From Armatimonadota bacterium (lineage in GTDB: Bacteria > Armatimonadota > Fimbriimonadia > Fimbriimonadales > Fimbriimonadaceae): a DNA stretch of 64,000 bases. The stretch is taken from positions 900,324-964,323 of the forward strand of contig JAFDWU010000001.1 in NCBI GenBank assembly GCA_018268315.1, read 5' to 3'. Below, piece after piece: positions 53,327 through 62,036 of this stretch; the stretch's first letter is position 1; the number at the start of each line of letters is the position of its first letter. Below the pieces are notes generated by a model. That model saw only the letters and a program-made list of their open reading frames with translations, was not told where the DNA came from and searched no databases. The position numbers were made by a program, and so were the translations under genes.

Positions 53327-53896
53327 TTGGCAGTTGATACAAGCGATTTTAAGAACGGAATGCATTTCTTCATGGATGGCGATGTTTGGACCATCCTTGA
53401 GTTTCAGCACGTAAAGCCGGGCAAGGGTGGGGCTTTTGTAAGAACGCGGCTACGCAAGATTAAAACAGGGGCGGTTATGGAAAAAACCTTCCGCTCGGGA
53501 GAAAAAGTCGAGCCGGCCTTCGTTGAGAAAGCAAAGATGCAGTATTTGTATCGTCAGGGGGGCAATGTGATCTTGATGGATCTCGACTCCTACGAGCAGG
53601 TTGAGGTACCGGAGGAGAACCTTGGCGATCAGGCAGCGTTTCTCAAAGAAGAGGCAGAGGTCATTGCTTTGGTTTGGAACGAGCAGCACCTTGGATACGA
53701 ACTCCCCAATTTCGTTGAATTGAAGGTGACTGAGACAGACCCTGGTTTCAAAGGAGACACTGTTAGCGGTAGTAATAAACCTGCAAAACTAGAATCTGGG
53801 GCAACAATCCAAGTACCCTTCCATATTAGCGAAGGCGATGTCGTGAAGGTAGATACGCGAACCGGCGCCTACCTAGAACGAGTAAAGAAGGAATGA
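53327..53896 (+). CDS. efp: Translation elongation factor P
   Basis: A 189-aa EF-P that relieves ribosome stalling at polyproline. TTG start with a strong GGAGGGG 6 bp upstream. Three beta domains: the KOW-like domain with the tip loop VKPGKGGAF (Lys33 at the modification position), an S1/OB domain (about 65-125) and a C-terminal domain ending GAYLERVKKE. Its 100-bp upstream gap may hold its own promoter. Confidence 0.96.
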   Translation: MAVDTSDFKNGMHFFMDGDVWTILEFQHVKPGKGGAFVRTRLRKIKTGAVMEKTFRSGEKVEPAFVEKAKMQYLYRQGGNVILMDLDSYEQVEVPEENLGDQAAFLKEEAEVIALVWNEQHLGYELPNFVELKVTETDPGFKGDTVSGSNKPAKLESGATIQVPFHISEGDVVKVDTRTGAYLERVKKE

Positions 53897-53897
53897 A

Positions 53898-54992
53898 ATG
53901 AGTCAGTACAGGAAAGACCAAAACGAAAACGCGGCGATAGAAACCGCTCTGGATGTTGCATTCGGAATCGCAAGAGTTGCGATGTGGATTGGTTTGGTCC
54001 TCCTGACCCTTTCAATCTCAGTACTGTGCTATTACCTGGTAGCGTTTGCCCAGCCACAAAATCACCTTGATGTGAACCAGGCGGTTGGCTTCATTGGCTA
54101 CGCCAAGACCGCTCTCCTGGCGGGCTCCGTCATGTTCGGCGTCGGCGCATCGGTGCTTCTTTGGGGCGAGTGGACCTTGAGCCTCTACTTGGTCCTTGCC
54201 TCCGCGATCATTCTTGCGATGCCGTTCGCAACGTCCCAGTTCCTCCAATTCCCGCCACCACCCGATATCGCCAACCCGATCAGCGAAGCAACTCAGACTG
54301 AAGGTTCCATCCTCGCCATAATTGCTGCGTTCGCTGTCGTCTTCAACGTCATCGTAGCAATCCGCGATCGCGTCGAGCACGGGTTCCGAGCTGAGAATAT
54401 CAAGTACGGCAAAGGCATTCGAGAGGAGCATGATCGAGCAAACGTGTTTCTGGGCAAATGCTGGCAGCTGCCCTATTGCCGCAAATTCGTCCGCGAGCGC
54501 TGCCCGATCTTCCACTCAAAGCGCACCTGCTGGAAGGAGCGAGTTGGGTGCATGTGCGAAGAGCTTGTCATCAAGAATGCAATGGAGGGCAAGGTCATTC
54601 CAAAGGATTCTGTTGGCGCAGCCGCAATGATCCCCAAGAATGATCGCCTGACTGTGCTTCAGAAGATGGAGCGGTGCCGCCAATGCGTGATCTATAACGA
54701 GCACCAAAAGCACAAGTACAAGGCTGCCCTGCCAGTCACAATCCTCTTGTTCATCGGTATGTCCGGCTTCATGTGGAGAGCGCTCTACGAGATGATGCAG
54801 GGCTTTATCCAGCGACTGGATCGATTTGTATCCACGGTTAGTCTTGGCACCGCGAAGGAGGGTTTGATTGCAGCTCAGTTCAAGAACACAACCATTCCCT
54901 TCGAAGCCGTTCTCGTCGTCTGTTTCCTGCTACTTAGTCTTGCCTACATTCTGAAGGCGCTTGAGTATGCGATGTTCAAACTGAAGATATGA
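53898..54992 (+). CDS. Membrane protein with cytoplasmic two-CW Cys domain
   Basis: A 364-aa protein with four N-terminal membrane helices (about 28-50, 66-88, 91-112 and 137-155), a soluble region of about 115 residues and two C-terminal helices (about 275-297 and 330-355). The soluble region has eight cysteines: CWQLPYC at 188-194, C202 in RCP, CW at 211, C218/C220, and CRQC at 260-263. The spacing resembles so-called two-CW domains that may bind metal. It starts 1 bp after efp and overlaps rtcA by 4 bp. Confidence 0.75.
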   Translation: MSQYRKDQNENAAIETALDVAFGIARVAMWIGLVLLTLSISVLCYYLVAFAQPQNHLDVNQAVGFIGYAKTALLAGSVMFGVGASVLLWGEWTLSLYLVLASAIILAMPFATSQFLQFPPPPDIANPISEATQTEGSILAIIAAFAVVFNVIVAIRDRVEHGFRAENIKYGKGIREEHDRANVFLGKCWQLPYCRKFVRERCPIFHSKRTCWKERVGCMCEELVIKNAMEGKVIPKDSVGAAAMIPKNDRLTVLQKMERCRQCVIYNEHQKHKYKAALPVTILLFIGMSGFMWRALYEMMQGFIQRLDRFVSTVSLGTAKEGLIAAQFKNTTIPFEAVLVVCFLLLSLAYILKALEYAMFKLKI

Positions 54993-56047
54993 CCCGCGCG
55001 CGCGGCACGATCACGATCGATGGCGCTCATGGCGAGGGTAGCGGCGCGCTGTTTCGTACAGCGGTGACGATGAGCGTGCTGACGCAGCAAGCCGTCCATA
55101 TCGAAAACATTCGCGGGGCCAGCAGCTTTCCCGGCCTGGACGCCGAAGATATCCAGTTCCTGCGCGCCCTCCAGGCGTCAAGTAAGGCCGATGTTGAACG
55201 CGACGAGGTTGGATCAAGCAAGCTCACCTTTGCTCCCACTCGCAAGGCGTGCAAGCTTGAAATGGAGTTGCCGGATATCGAGGGTTCGCGAAGAAACCCT
55301 AACGCCTTGGTGGTGCAGGGCTCGCTGATTCCGGTTCTAGCGCGAGCGGGTGCCTACAGCGTCCTTGAGTCGCGCGGCGAAACTTACGGGTTCAACTCCC
55401 TCACCTACGATTACTTCGTTGGAGTATCCAGCTACGCCCTCGGCGCCATGGGCATCAACGCAATGCCAGAGCTCATCAAGGCGGGGTACGGCCGAGACTC
55501 GTTTGGCGAACTGAAGATGGAGATCGAGCCCAGCGCCGTGCAGGGCATCGAGTGGACGGATCGTGGCAAGCGCCTTTCGTGCAATGCGATTATCACGACC
55601 AGCAACCTGCCTCAATCGATAGCTCATCGCGGAACGGCTCACCTCGCCAAACTTGCCGCGCATGCGGGCATTGAGGTCACGCCTATGATCAGAGAGGTCC
55701 CTGCCGAACGCCCAGGAGTGTTCGTAACGATGTACGCAACCTACCAGCGCGGCGTTGGCGGCGCAACCGCGATGGGCGCTCGTAGCGTGCGAATGGAGCA
55801 TTTGGTTCAGACCGCTTTCCAGCAGACCATGCAGTGGATGTCTGGCCCCGAGACAACGGATCCCTTTGTCGCGGATCAATTGCTGATTCCCGCAATGCTT
55901 GCAGAGGGACCGACCACTTTCACCACGAGCTGCCTAACCCTCCGGTTTCTCACCACCGTCTGGGTCATGAAGCAGTTCGTTCCCATCCGAGTAACAATCA
56001 GCGGACAGCAAGACGGCCCTGGCGCTGTCAATATCAGAATGTCTTAG
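54989..56047 (+). CDS. RNA 3'-terminal phosphate cyclase-like protein
   Basis: A 352-aa protein clearly of the RtcA/Rcl1 fold: TITIDGAHGEGSGALFRTAV at the N-terminus, IRGASSFPGLDAEDIQFLRAL, and PFVADQLLIPAMLAEG near the end. RtcA uses a histidine in the C-terminal SCHLLTN motif for AMP transfer; gap-free alignment puts Arg319 there (CLTLRFLTT). Only the DNA-level reading supports this (CTC CGG TTT). It may be an inactive Rcl1-like RNA-binding paralog rather than a cyclase. No rtcB is present. Confidence 0.8.
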   Translation: MTRARGTITIDGAHGEGSGALFRTAVTMSVLTQQAVHIENIRGASSFPGLDAEDIQFLRALQASSKADVERDEVGSSKLTFAPTRKACKLEMELPDIEGSRRNPNALVVQGSLIPVLARAGAYSVLESRGETYGFNSLTYDYFVGVSSYALGAMGINAMPELIKAGYGRDSFGELKMEIEPSAVQGIEWTDRGKRLSCNAIITTSNLPQSIAHRGTAHLAKLAAHAGIEVTPMIREVPAERPGVFVTMYATYQRGVGGATAMGARSVRMEHLVQTAFQQTMQWMSGPETTDPFVADQLLIPAMLAEGPTTFTTSCLTLRFLTTVWVMKQFVPIRVTISGQQDGPGAVNIRMS

Positions 56048-57330
56048 CCCTGTGGGCTGGCGAAGACCGATAGATAGACGCCGTCCTTTGTGATCCTCTT
56101 TGCGTTCTTTCCGTCGGCATCGGCACGGTAAATTGGGCGGTCCTTTCCTTCCTGCACAAGGTAGAAAATGTGCTTGCCATCCCTGCTCCAGGCTGCATTT
56201 CCCACTTCGCCTTTCGCAGTGCTTGAATAGTTCCGTCCGCCCTGCGATTGACAAGGCATGACCAAGAGATTCTTTCGGGTGAGTTCGCCGGCGCCTTCAT
56301 AGGCGCCATAAGTCAGGATCACCGAACGCCCGTCAAACGAGACGGCTGGCTCCATAAATGCCTGCTTTGGATCAGGGCTTGCAACGATCGAATCACCAGC
56401 CGGAAACTGCGGATTCACATGCTGAGGATCGAACACGAATACCGCATTCTCGAATGGCTTTGTGGCCTTGCCGTTCTTGATGAATTCCTTTGGAACGGAT
56501 TTCTCATCGGGCCAGCGGAATCCGCTAATCGCATAGACCAGCGCGCCAGTTGCGGGATTCACCGTTATCTCGATATGATCGCCGGACGTAAGCGTAAGCG
56601 CCTGGGGACCTGGGTTCTTCAAGTTCAAAACCTGGAGAAGCTGAACTTCGTCAGTATCGCGGATGAAAGCAATAAACTCGTTCTTCCCAAAGTAGCGGGC
56701 CTCCCGAATCCTCAGCTGTGCGCCCTGCCCATATTCGCCGTGGCCCTCTCCGCTATTCTCATCAACTTGGGAGTCGCCTCCATCTTTCTTGGATGCAACG
56801 GGCGGAACCTTCTGGATACTCGTTCCCTCAGCGACATTGAGCTGCCTTACCAGTCCACCGGCAACAAACAGCGGATCGGTGCTGTCGCGATCGCTTTCCT
56901 CAACCGAAAACGAGGGCTTTGTGCGAGGCACTCGCCCGACGGTGCGGCGCATTACAACGTTCGTCGATAGATTCCATCGATAGATATTCTTCGTTCCGTC
57001 TTCCCGGTCGCTCGCGAAAAAGATTCGGTTGCCGTCTGGCCTCCAAACCGGGTCTTCATCATGAACCGAGTGCTTGGAGTCATCGTATCCGGGAGCGACG
57101 ACGGGATCGCCGTAACTGTCGCCTTGAGGCTTGAGAACCACGACTTGGCTGCCACGGTTCGCGGACTTAACGGCAACAAGCCAGTCCTTGGACTCGACTG
57201 CCCCGAGATCGATGTCTTCGCCGTGACGCTTAAGCAGCACCCATGCGCCGGCAATTATTGCGACAGCGACCAGCGCGTAAGCAGATCGGGAACCCATACG
57301 ACGAAGAATTAACGGTTGCTTTGCTGACAT
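56044..57330 (-). CDS. Membrane-anchored PD40/TolB-like propeller protein
   Basis: A 428-aa protein with one N-terminal membrane helix (about 15-34) and a beta-propeller of TolB/PD40-type repeats outside: DEDPVWRPDGNRIFFASDRED, GNAAWSRDGKHIFYLVQEGKDRPIYRADADGKNAKRIT, and ARYFGKNEFIAFIRDTDEVQ. Blades typically bind proteins or glycans. Its 3' end overlaps the RtcA-like gene by 4 bp; fmt lies 24 bp downstream. Confidence 0.82.
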   Translation of the reverse strand: MSAKQPLILRRMGSRSAYALVAVAIIAGAWVLLKRHGEDIDLGAVESKDWLVAVKSANRGSQVVVLKPQGDSYGDPVVAPGYDDSKHSVHDEDPVWRPDGNRIFFASDREDGTKNIYRWNLSTNVVMRRTVGRVPRTKPSFSVEESDRDSTDPLFVAGGLVRQLNVAEGTSIQKVPPVASKKDGGDSQVDENSGEGHGEYGQGAQLRIREARYFGKNEFIAFIRDTDEVQLLQVLNLKNPGPQALTLTSGDHIEITVNPATGALVYAISGFRWPDEKSVPKEFIKNGKATKPFENAVFVFDPQHVNPQFPAGDSIVASPDPKQAFMEPAVSFDGRSVILTYGAYEGAGELTRKNLLVMPCQSQGGRNYSSTAKGEVGNAAWSRDGKHIFYLVQEGKDRPIYRADADGKNAKRITKDGVYLSVFASPQG

Positions 57331-57354
57331 GATATGTTCCGAGCGTTTGTGATC

Positions 57355-58266
57355 TTACTTCAACTTGCTGCCTGGGCTTAAGCGATAGCCGTTGGCAAAG
57401 TCGAGACCCGATATTCGCTTCCTACCTTCCGGCTGGACTTCAAGAAGTTCTATTGAGCCATCGCCAAATGCCACCAAACATCCCGCGGAGAGTTTCAACA
57501 CTGTTCCCGGCTCTCCGGTTTCCGTGTGCAGCCTTGCCTTAGAAATTCTTACCAATCCTAGCTTCGTTCTCAGGGTCGCGCCAGGGCTTGGAGTAAACGC
57601 CCGGAAGCGGTTGTACTCCTTAGCTGCTGGCGAATCCCACTGTAATTCGCCTTCCTGTTTTGTCAGTTTGGCGGCATGGGTTGCCTTGGAGTGGTCCTGC
57701 TCCAGACGCGGGTAGGTGCCTGCAACGAGGCGATCCAACCATTCTTCGAGTTGCCTTGCTGCGATCTCAGCAAGGCGGTCTTGAAGCTCACCATAGGTCT
57801 CGTCGGGGACGATTGCCGTCTCGTCAATGTCGATGATGTCGCCGGTGTCCATCCCCTTCGCCATTTGCATGAGGGTGACGCCGGTCTTCGTCTCGCCGTC
57901 CATAATGGCCCGCTGGATTGGCGCCGCGCCGCGATACTTCGGCAGGATCGATCCGTGAAGGTTAATGCCGCCATGCTTTCCGGTATTCAGTAAGGCTTCA
58001 GAAAGGATTTGGCCGTAAGCCGCCACAACCAAGATGTCGGGATTCAGAGCGGCGATGGATGCCACAAATTCGGGATCACGAGCCTTTTCCGGCGTGGCCA
58101 CCGGCAGGGCAAGCTCCATAGCCGCTTCCTTAGCCGGGCTTGCTTGCAGCTTCATTCCGCGCCCGCTTGGGCGATCCGGCTGTGTAACCACCAGCGCACA
58201 ATGCTTGGCGACAACTCGCAATGCCGGAACGGCAAACGAGGCTGTGCCGAAGAAGACAACGCTCAT
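57355..58266 (-). CDS. fmt: Methionyl-tRNA formyltransferase
   Basis: A 303-aa enzyme that formylates initiator Met-tRNA using 10-formyl-THF. Motifs: VVFFGTASFAVPALR, VTQPDRPSGRGMKLQ, NLHGSILPKYRGAAPIQRA with the catalytic Asn-His-Asp set, and MDTGDIIDIDE. A C-terminal OB-type domain (about 205-300) binds tRNA. It overlaps def by 4 bp, the classical def-fmt pair. Confidence 0.96.
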   Translation of the reverse strand: MSVVFFGTASFAVPALRVVAKHCALVVTQPDRPSGRGMKLQASPAKEAAMELALPVATPEKARDPEFVASIAALNPDILVVAAYGQILSEALLNTGKHGGINLHGSILPKYRGAAPIQRAIMDGETKTGVTLMQMAKGMDTGDIIDIDETAIVPDETYGELQDRLAEIAARQLEEWLDRLVAGTYPRLEQDHSKATHAAKLTKQEGELQWDSPAAKEYNRFRAFTPSPGATLRTKLGLVRISKARLHTETGEPGTVLKLSAGCLVAFGDGSIELLEVQPEGRKRISGLDFANGYRLSPGSKLK

Positions 58267-58814
58267 TCGACGTCGTCGTTGGGCTCGCCTTCCGGGTGAG
58301 ACCAGTGCAAGGTTGCAGGATCAACCTTGTCGATAAAGAGAACGCCGTCCAGGTGGTCCATCTCATGTAAGAGAATTCGCGCGGGCATCCCCTCAAGCTC
58401 AAGCACGATCTCTCGCCCTTTGCGGTCCAAAGCCTCAACCTCGATGTACTCCGCTCGCTTCACGTCGCCGTAAAGGCCAGGGATGCTGAGGCAGCCTTCC
58501 TGCCCGACCTGCTCTCCTTCCGCCTTCACCAGCACGGGGTTGATGACCGGAAACGGGCGCTTGCCCTCCGGCGAGATGATCACCAGCCGCTGCAAAATCC
58601 CCACCTGGGGAGCCGCAAGCCCAACCCCATTGGCAAGCTTAAGGATTCGGATCATGTCGTTAATCAACAGATCCGTCTTCTTGGACACCTTCACGACCGG
58701 CTGCGCCTTCTTACGCAGAACAGGGTCCGGAATCTTGACTACCGGACGCTCTTTGCTCTGGACGTAAAGGTACTTGAACTCGTCAGGTACAACGACTTCG
58801 ATTTCCACCGGCAT
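58263..58814 (-). CDS. def: Peptide deformylase
   Basis: A 183-aa metalloenzyme removing formyl from nascent proteins. All three motifs are intact: GVGLAAPQVG (63-72), EGCLSIPG with metal Cys108, and HEMDHLDG with His150, Glu151 and His154. A 25-residue N-terminal extension precedes the core. Coupled to fmt by ATGA overlap. Confidence 0.97.
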   Translation of the reverse strand: MPVEIEVVVPDEFKYLYVQSKERPVVKIPDPVLRKKAQPVVKVSKKTDLLINDMIRILKLANGVGLAAPQVGILQRLVIISPEGKRPFPVINPVLVKAEGEQVGQEGCLSIPGLYGDVKRAEYIEVEALDRKGREIVLELEGMPARILLHEMDHLDGVLFIDKVDPATLHWSHPEGEPNDDVE

Positions 58815-58817
58815 TAA

Positions 58818-59891
58818 TTATGACAATCGCGGAGTGAAATCAGTATCTTTGGCTACTCTTCGGCAATAAGCCGCCATCAAGCGAGCGCAATTCTCAACGT
58901 CGGTAAGCGATAGCAATTCGCACGGACAGTGCATATATCGCAGCGGAACGCCCAAAATGCCGGTCGCCATGCCCGAACGGTTGATCTGCATCGCATTGCC
59001 ATCGGTTCCGGTGCCTGCCGCCTCTACATCAACTTGATAGGGGATGCCATCCTTCTCAGCGGCTTCGCGCAGCATCTTGAAAACGATTGGGTTCACATTT
59101 GCGCCACGGGTCATGCTTGGGCCCTTGCCGATATCGAGCTGCCCGTAGCGGGTCTTGGAAACGCCGGGGTAGTCGATCGCATGATTCACGTCAACTGCCA
59201 AACCCGTCTGAGCTTCGATCGCAAAAGCCGAGGTGCGCGCGCCGCGCAGCCCAATTTCTTCTTGGACCGTGGCAACGGCGTAAACACCGACGCCCTCCTG
59301 CAAGCCGCCATCCTGCTTCAGCAATCGTAAAGCTTCCGCTACGATGAACGAGCCCATTTTGTTGTCGAACCCGCGCGCGGTAGCCCGGTCGCCCAGCATC
59401 TTCTGGAATTCCCACTGATAGGTCGCAACGTCACCGAGCGAAACCAACTCTTCCGCCTCAGCGCGGCTGGATGCACCGATATCGATCCAAAGATCCTTAA
59501 CCTCCGGCTTCTTCTTGCGCTCGTCTTCCTCAAGTAGGTGGATCGCTTTGCGGCCGAGGACGCCCGCCACCTTCTTTTTGCCATGGACCCATACGCGCTG
59601 ACCGACCATTACGGTGCTGTCATGGCCGCCGATGGTCTTGAAGTAAAGGAAGCCCTGATCGTCGATGTAATGGACTATCAAACCGATCTCATCCATGTGA
59701 CCCGCCAGCATGATCTTCATCGGAGCATCGGGCGCGAGAATCGCGTAAGTGTTGCCGTGGCTATCGGTGCGGACTTCGTCCGCGAACGGCTTCGTGTACT
59801 TGCGATAGACTTCGGCAGCTCGCTCTTCGTAGCCGCTAGGCGAAGGCGTGTTGACCATTTCAACCAGAAAATCGAGGGATTCGGCGCGCAT
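58818..59891 (-). CDS. M42 family glutamyl/tetrahedral aminopeptidase
   Basis: A 357-aa dimetal aminopeptidase of family M42, which forms tetrahedral complexes. Metal and catalytic residues: His65 and Asp67 in AGHMDEIG, Asp176 in GFDNKMGS, Glu211/Glu212 in VQEEIGLRG, Asp234 in LAVDV and His321 in YMHCPCE. An inserted PDZ-like-position domain lies around 70-165. It lies 3 bp ahead of def. Confidence 0.95.
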   Translation of the reverse strand: MRAESLDFLVEMVNTPSPSGYEERAAEVYRKYTKPFADEVRTDSHGNTYAILAPDAPMKIMLAGHMDEIGLIVHYIDDQGFLYFKTIGGHDSTVMVGQRVWVHGKKKVAGVLGRKAIHLLEEDERKKKPEVKDLWIDIGASSRAEAEELVSLGDVATYQWEFQKMLGDRATARGFDNKMGSFIVAEALRLLKQDGGLQEGVGVYAVATVQEEIGLRGARTSAFAIEAQTGLAVDVNHAIDYPGVSKTRYGQLDIGKGPSMTRGANVNPIVFKMLREAAEKDGIPYQVDVEAAGTGTDGNAMQINRSGMATGILGVPLRYMHCPCELLSLTDVENCARLMAAYCRRVAKDTDFTPRLS

Positions 59892-59943
59892 AGGCCCGAT
59901 TTTAGCTATTTCGGCTCGCTTTTCGCGCGAAGGTGGGCCCGGC

Positions 59944-60951
59944 TTACCTAGCAGGCGACATCCGCCGCGTCAGGACGCGCGCGGCAACGTTAAGACTCAG
60001 AATCATCATAAGCAGAACGAGGGCGCCTGACCAGGCTTGCGCAACCCAGTCGTCGTATGGCGAAATCGCGTATTGATAGATCTGCATCGTAAGCGACGAG
60101 ACCGGCTGGGACGGGTTAAGAACAAGCTGCCCGCTACCGAAAGCCGTGAACAAAAGTGGCGCCGTCTCACCGCTTACTCGAGCAATCGCCAGCATGACGC
60201 CGGTTACGATTCCGTTCTTCGCGGCAGGAACTACTACCGTTCTTACGGCATAACCGCGCCGCGCCCCCAACGCAAGCGCTCCCTCCAGGTGCGACGCTGG
60301 CACCATCTTGATCATCTCCTCAGTTGTTCTGAGGATTGTCGGCACCATCATGATGGAAAGTGCCAGCCCACCTGACCATGCGGAAAAGTGCTTGAACGGA
60401 AGAACGAAAGCCGCATAAGCGAATAGCCCGATCACGACGGATGGAATACCGTTGAGGACATCGGCAGAAAACCGGACAGCGTCCCCAAGCTTGCCCTTGC
60501 TAAAGCAGGAAACGTATATGCCCGCAAGCAAGCCAACCGGAATACCTCCAATTGAGGCGATAAGGACGAGCAGCAGGGTCCCGATAATCGCGTTTCTCAT
60601 GCCGCCGCCCTCGATGCCTGGCGGCCGTGGTAACTCAGTGAAGAGGTGAAAGCTAAGGCCGTGAATGCCCTTTGCCGCGACGTAAAACAGGAGCGCCCCT
60701 AGCACAAAGCAGGCAAGGATGGCGGATAGGGATAAGACGTACTGCATTGCAGTGTTCGTGAACCTACGCCAACTGCGGCCCAACATCGATCCCTTCAAGC
60801 GATTGATCGAGAACATTCCAATGCACACAGTGGCGGTCACAAGCTCAACCGGCCCAAGCAAAGCAGATGCACCAAAAGCGCGCACGTCGCAGTAGATCTG
60901 AAACAAGATCGCCGAGAGGAACAGTCCGCCAAGAATCCGTCTGCCTATCAT
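59944..60951 (-). CDS. pstA: Phosphate ABC transporter permease PstA
   Basis: A 335-aa inner-membrane permease of the high-affinity phosphate transporter. Several helices plus the EAA-type loop ASHLEGALALGARRGYAVRTVV that docks the ATPase, and ISGETAPLL (here VSGETAPLLFT) typical of PstA. The first 90 residues form an extra N-terminal helix region. It overlaps pstC by ATGA; no pstB follows it. Confidence 0.95.
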   Translation of the reverse strand: MIGRRILGGLFLSAILFQIYCDVRAFGASALLGPVELVTATVCIGMFSINRLKGSMLGRSWRRFTNTAMQYVLSLSAILACFVLGALLFYVAAKGIHGLSFHLFTELPRPPGIEGGGMRNAIIGTLLLVLIASIGGIPVGLLAGIYVSCFSKGKLGDAVRFSADVLNGIPSVVIGLFAYAAFVLPFKHFSAWSGGLALSIMMVPTILRTTEEMIKMVPASHLEGALALGARRGYAVRTVVVPAAKNGIVTGVMLAIARVSGETAPLLFTAFGSGQLVLNPSQPVSSLTMQIYQYAISPYDDWVAQAWSGALVLLMMILSLNVAARVLTRRMSPAR

Positions 60952-62036
60952 GTGGCAGGCACCCCGACTACTTTAGAAGTACTCCTTTCATTGCGGGGCG
61001 ATCCATCGGAGAGCTTCCTTGCCGTCATCCGTAGCAAGACTCGAGCTAGGATATTGAAAGCCAGCGTAACGAGAAAGAGGATAAACGCGACTTCAATCAA
61101 GGCTGAACGCTGTAACTCATCATTGTATGCCTCGTTAAACTGGTTAGCCAACAGGGCGGGCATTGTATATCCGGATTGAAGGATTGAAGCCGAAATCTGG
61201 GGCGTATTGCCGATTACCATGACCACCGCCATCGTTTCGCCAATTGCGCGTCCTAAAGCGAGGATCACCGCGCCGGTAATACCGCTTCTAGCCTCTGGCA
61301 GTACGATGTGTTGCAGCATCTCCCACTTCGTGGAACCGAGCCCCATGGCGGCTTCGCGTTGCCCTGCGGGAACGTTCCGCAGCACTTCACGTGAAATCGT
61401 AGTGATTATCGGCAAGATCATTATCGCGAGGATTGAACCCGCCGCCAGCATGTTCGTCAACACCGGCGGCCCCGCAAAGAGCGGGTTTGCGCCCAAGTGG
61501 CTTGCGATCCATGGGCTTATGTGGCTCTGTAGGAAAGGGCACAAAACCATAAAGCCCCAAAGCCCATAAATAACGCTTGGGATAGAAGCAAGGAGTTCTA
61601 TCACGAACGAAAGCGGTACTGCAAGGCGCTTCGGCGCAGTCTCATTTAAGAATAGGGCAGCACCGACCCCAAGGGGTACGGCGATGAGCAAAGCCAGTAG
61701 AGAGGAAACGACGGTTCCGAAGATGAACGGAAGGGCCCCGTATATCTCGTGCGGCACATCCCACACTGATGTCGTGATGAGTGAAGCCCCGTAGCGGCGC
61801 CTCGTTAGGCCCGACTCGATAAAGAGCCTCGCCCCGATCCAAAGGATCAGGGCGATTACCACTAGGCCAGAAGCAAGAGCCGTCCTGGCGAATGCCAGGT
61901 CCACCACTTTGCGAAGAGTAGATCTCAACACGAATTGCGAACCTACCACACTGGTTTCAACCAGTGCTCGTGAACTCAATTCCGCCTGTTCTGGCTTCAC
62001 TACGGTCTGAGTATTACTTAAGCGCGATGGTTTCAA
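60948..62036 (-). CDS. pstC: Phosphate ABC transporter permease PstC
   Basis: A 362-aa permease partner of PstA. Hallmarks: the RRYGASLITTSVWDVP loop after the first helix, ELLASIPSVIYGLWGF, the EAA loop PAGQREAAMGLGSTKWEMLQHIVLP and GRAIGETMAVVMVIGN. The first TTG start overlaps pstS by 23 bp; a GTG at 62000 is also possible. Confidence 0.96.
   Translation of the reverse strand: MKPSRLSNTQTVVKPEQAELSSRALVETSVVGSQFVLRSTLRKVVDLAFARTALASGLVVIALILWIGARLFIESGLTRRRYGASLITTSVWDVPHEIYGALPFIFGTVVSSLLALLIAVPLGVGAALFLNETAPKRLAVPLSFVIELLASIPSVIYGLWGFMVLCPFLQSHISPWIASHLGANPLFAGPPVLTNMLAAGSILAIMILPIITTISREVLRNVPAGQREAAMGLGSTKWEMLQHIVLPEARSGITGAVILALGRAIGETMAVVMVIGNTPQISASILQSGYTMPALLANQFNEAYNDELQRSALIEVAFILFLVTLAFNILARVLLRMTARKLSDGSPRNERSTSKVVGVPAT

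Noticed and set aside
56248-56970. 240-aa plus-strand frame opposite the propeller gene
   Set aside because: Antisense shadow; the minus-strand frame has repeated PD40 motifs and a membrane anchor.
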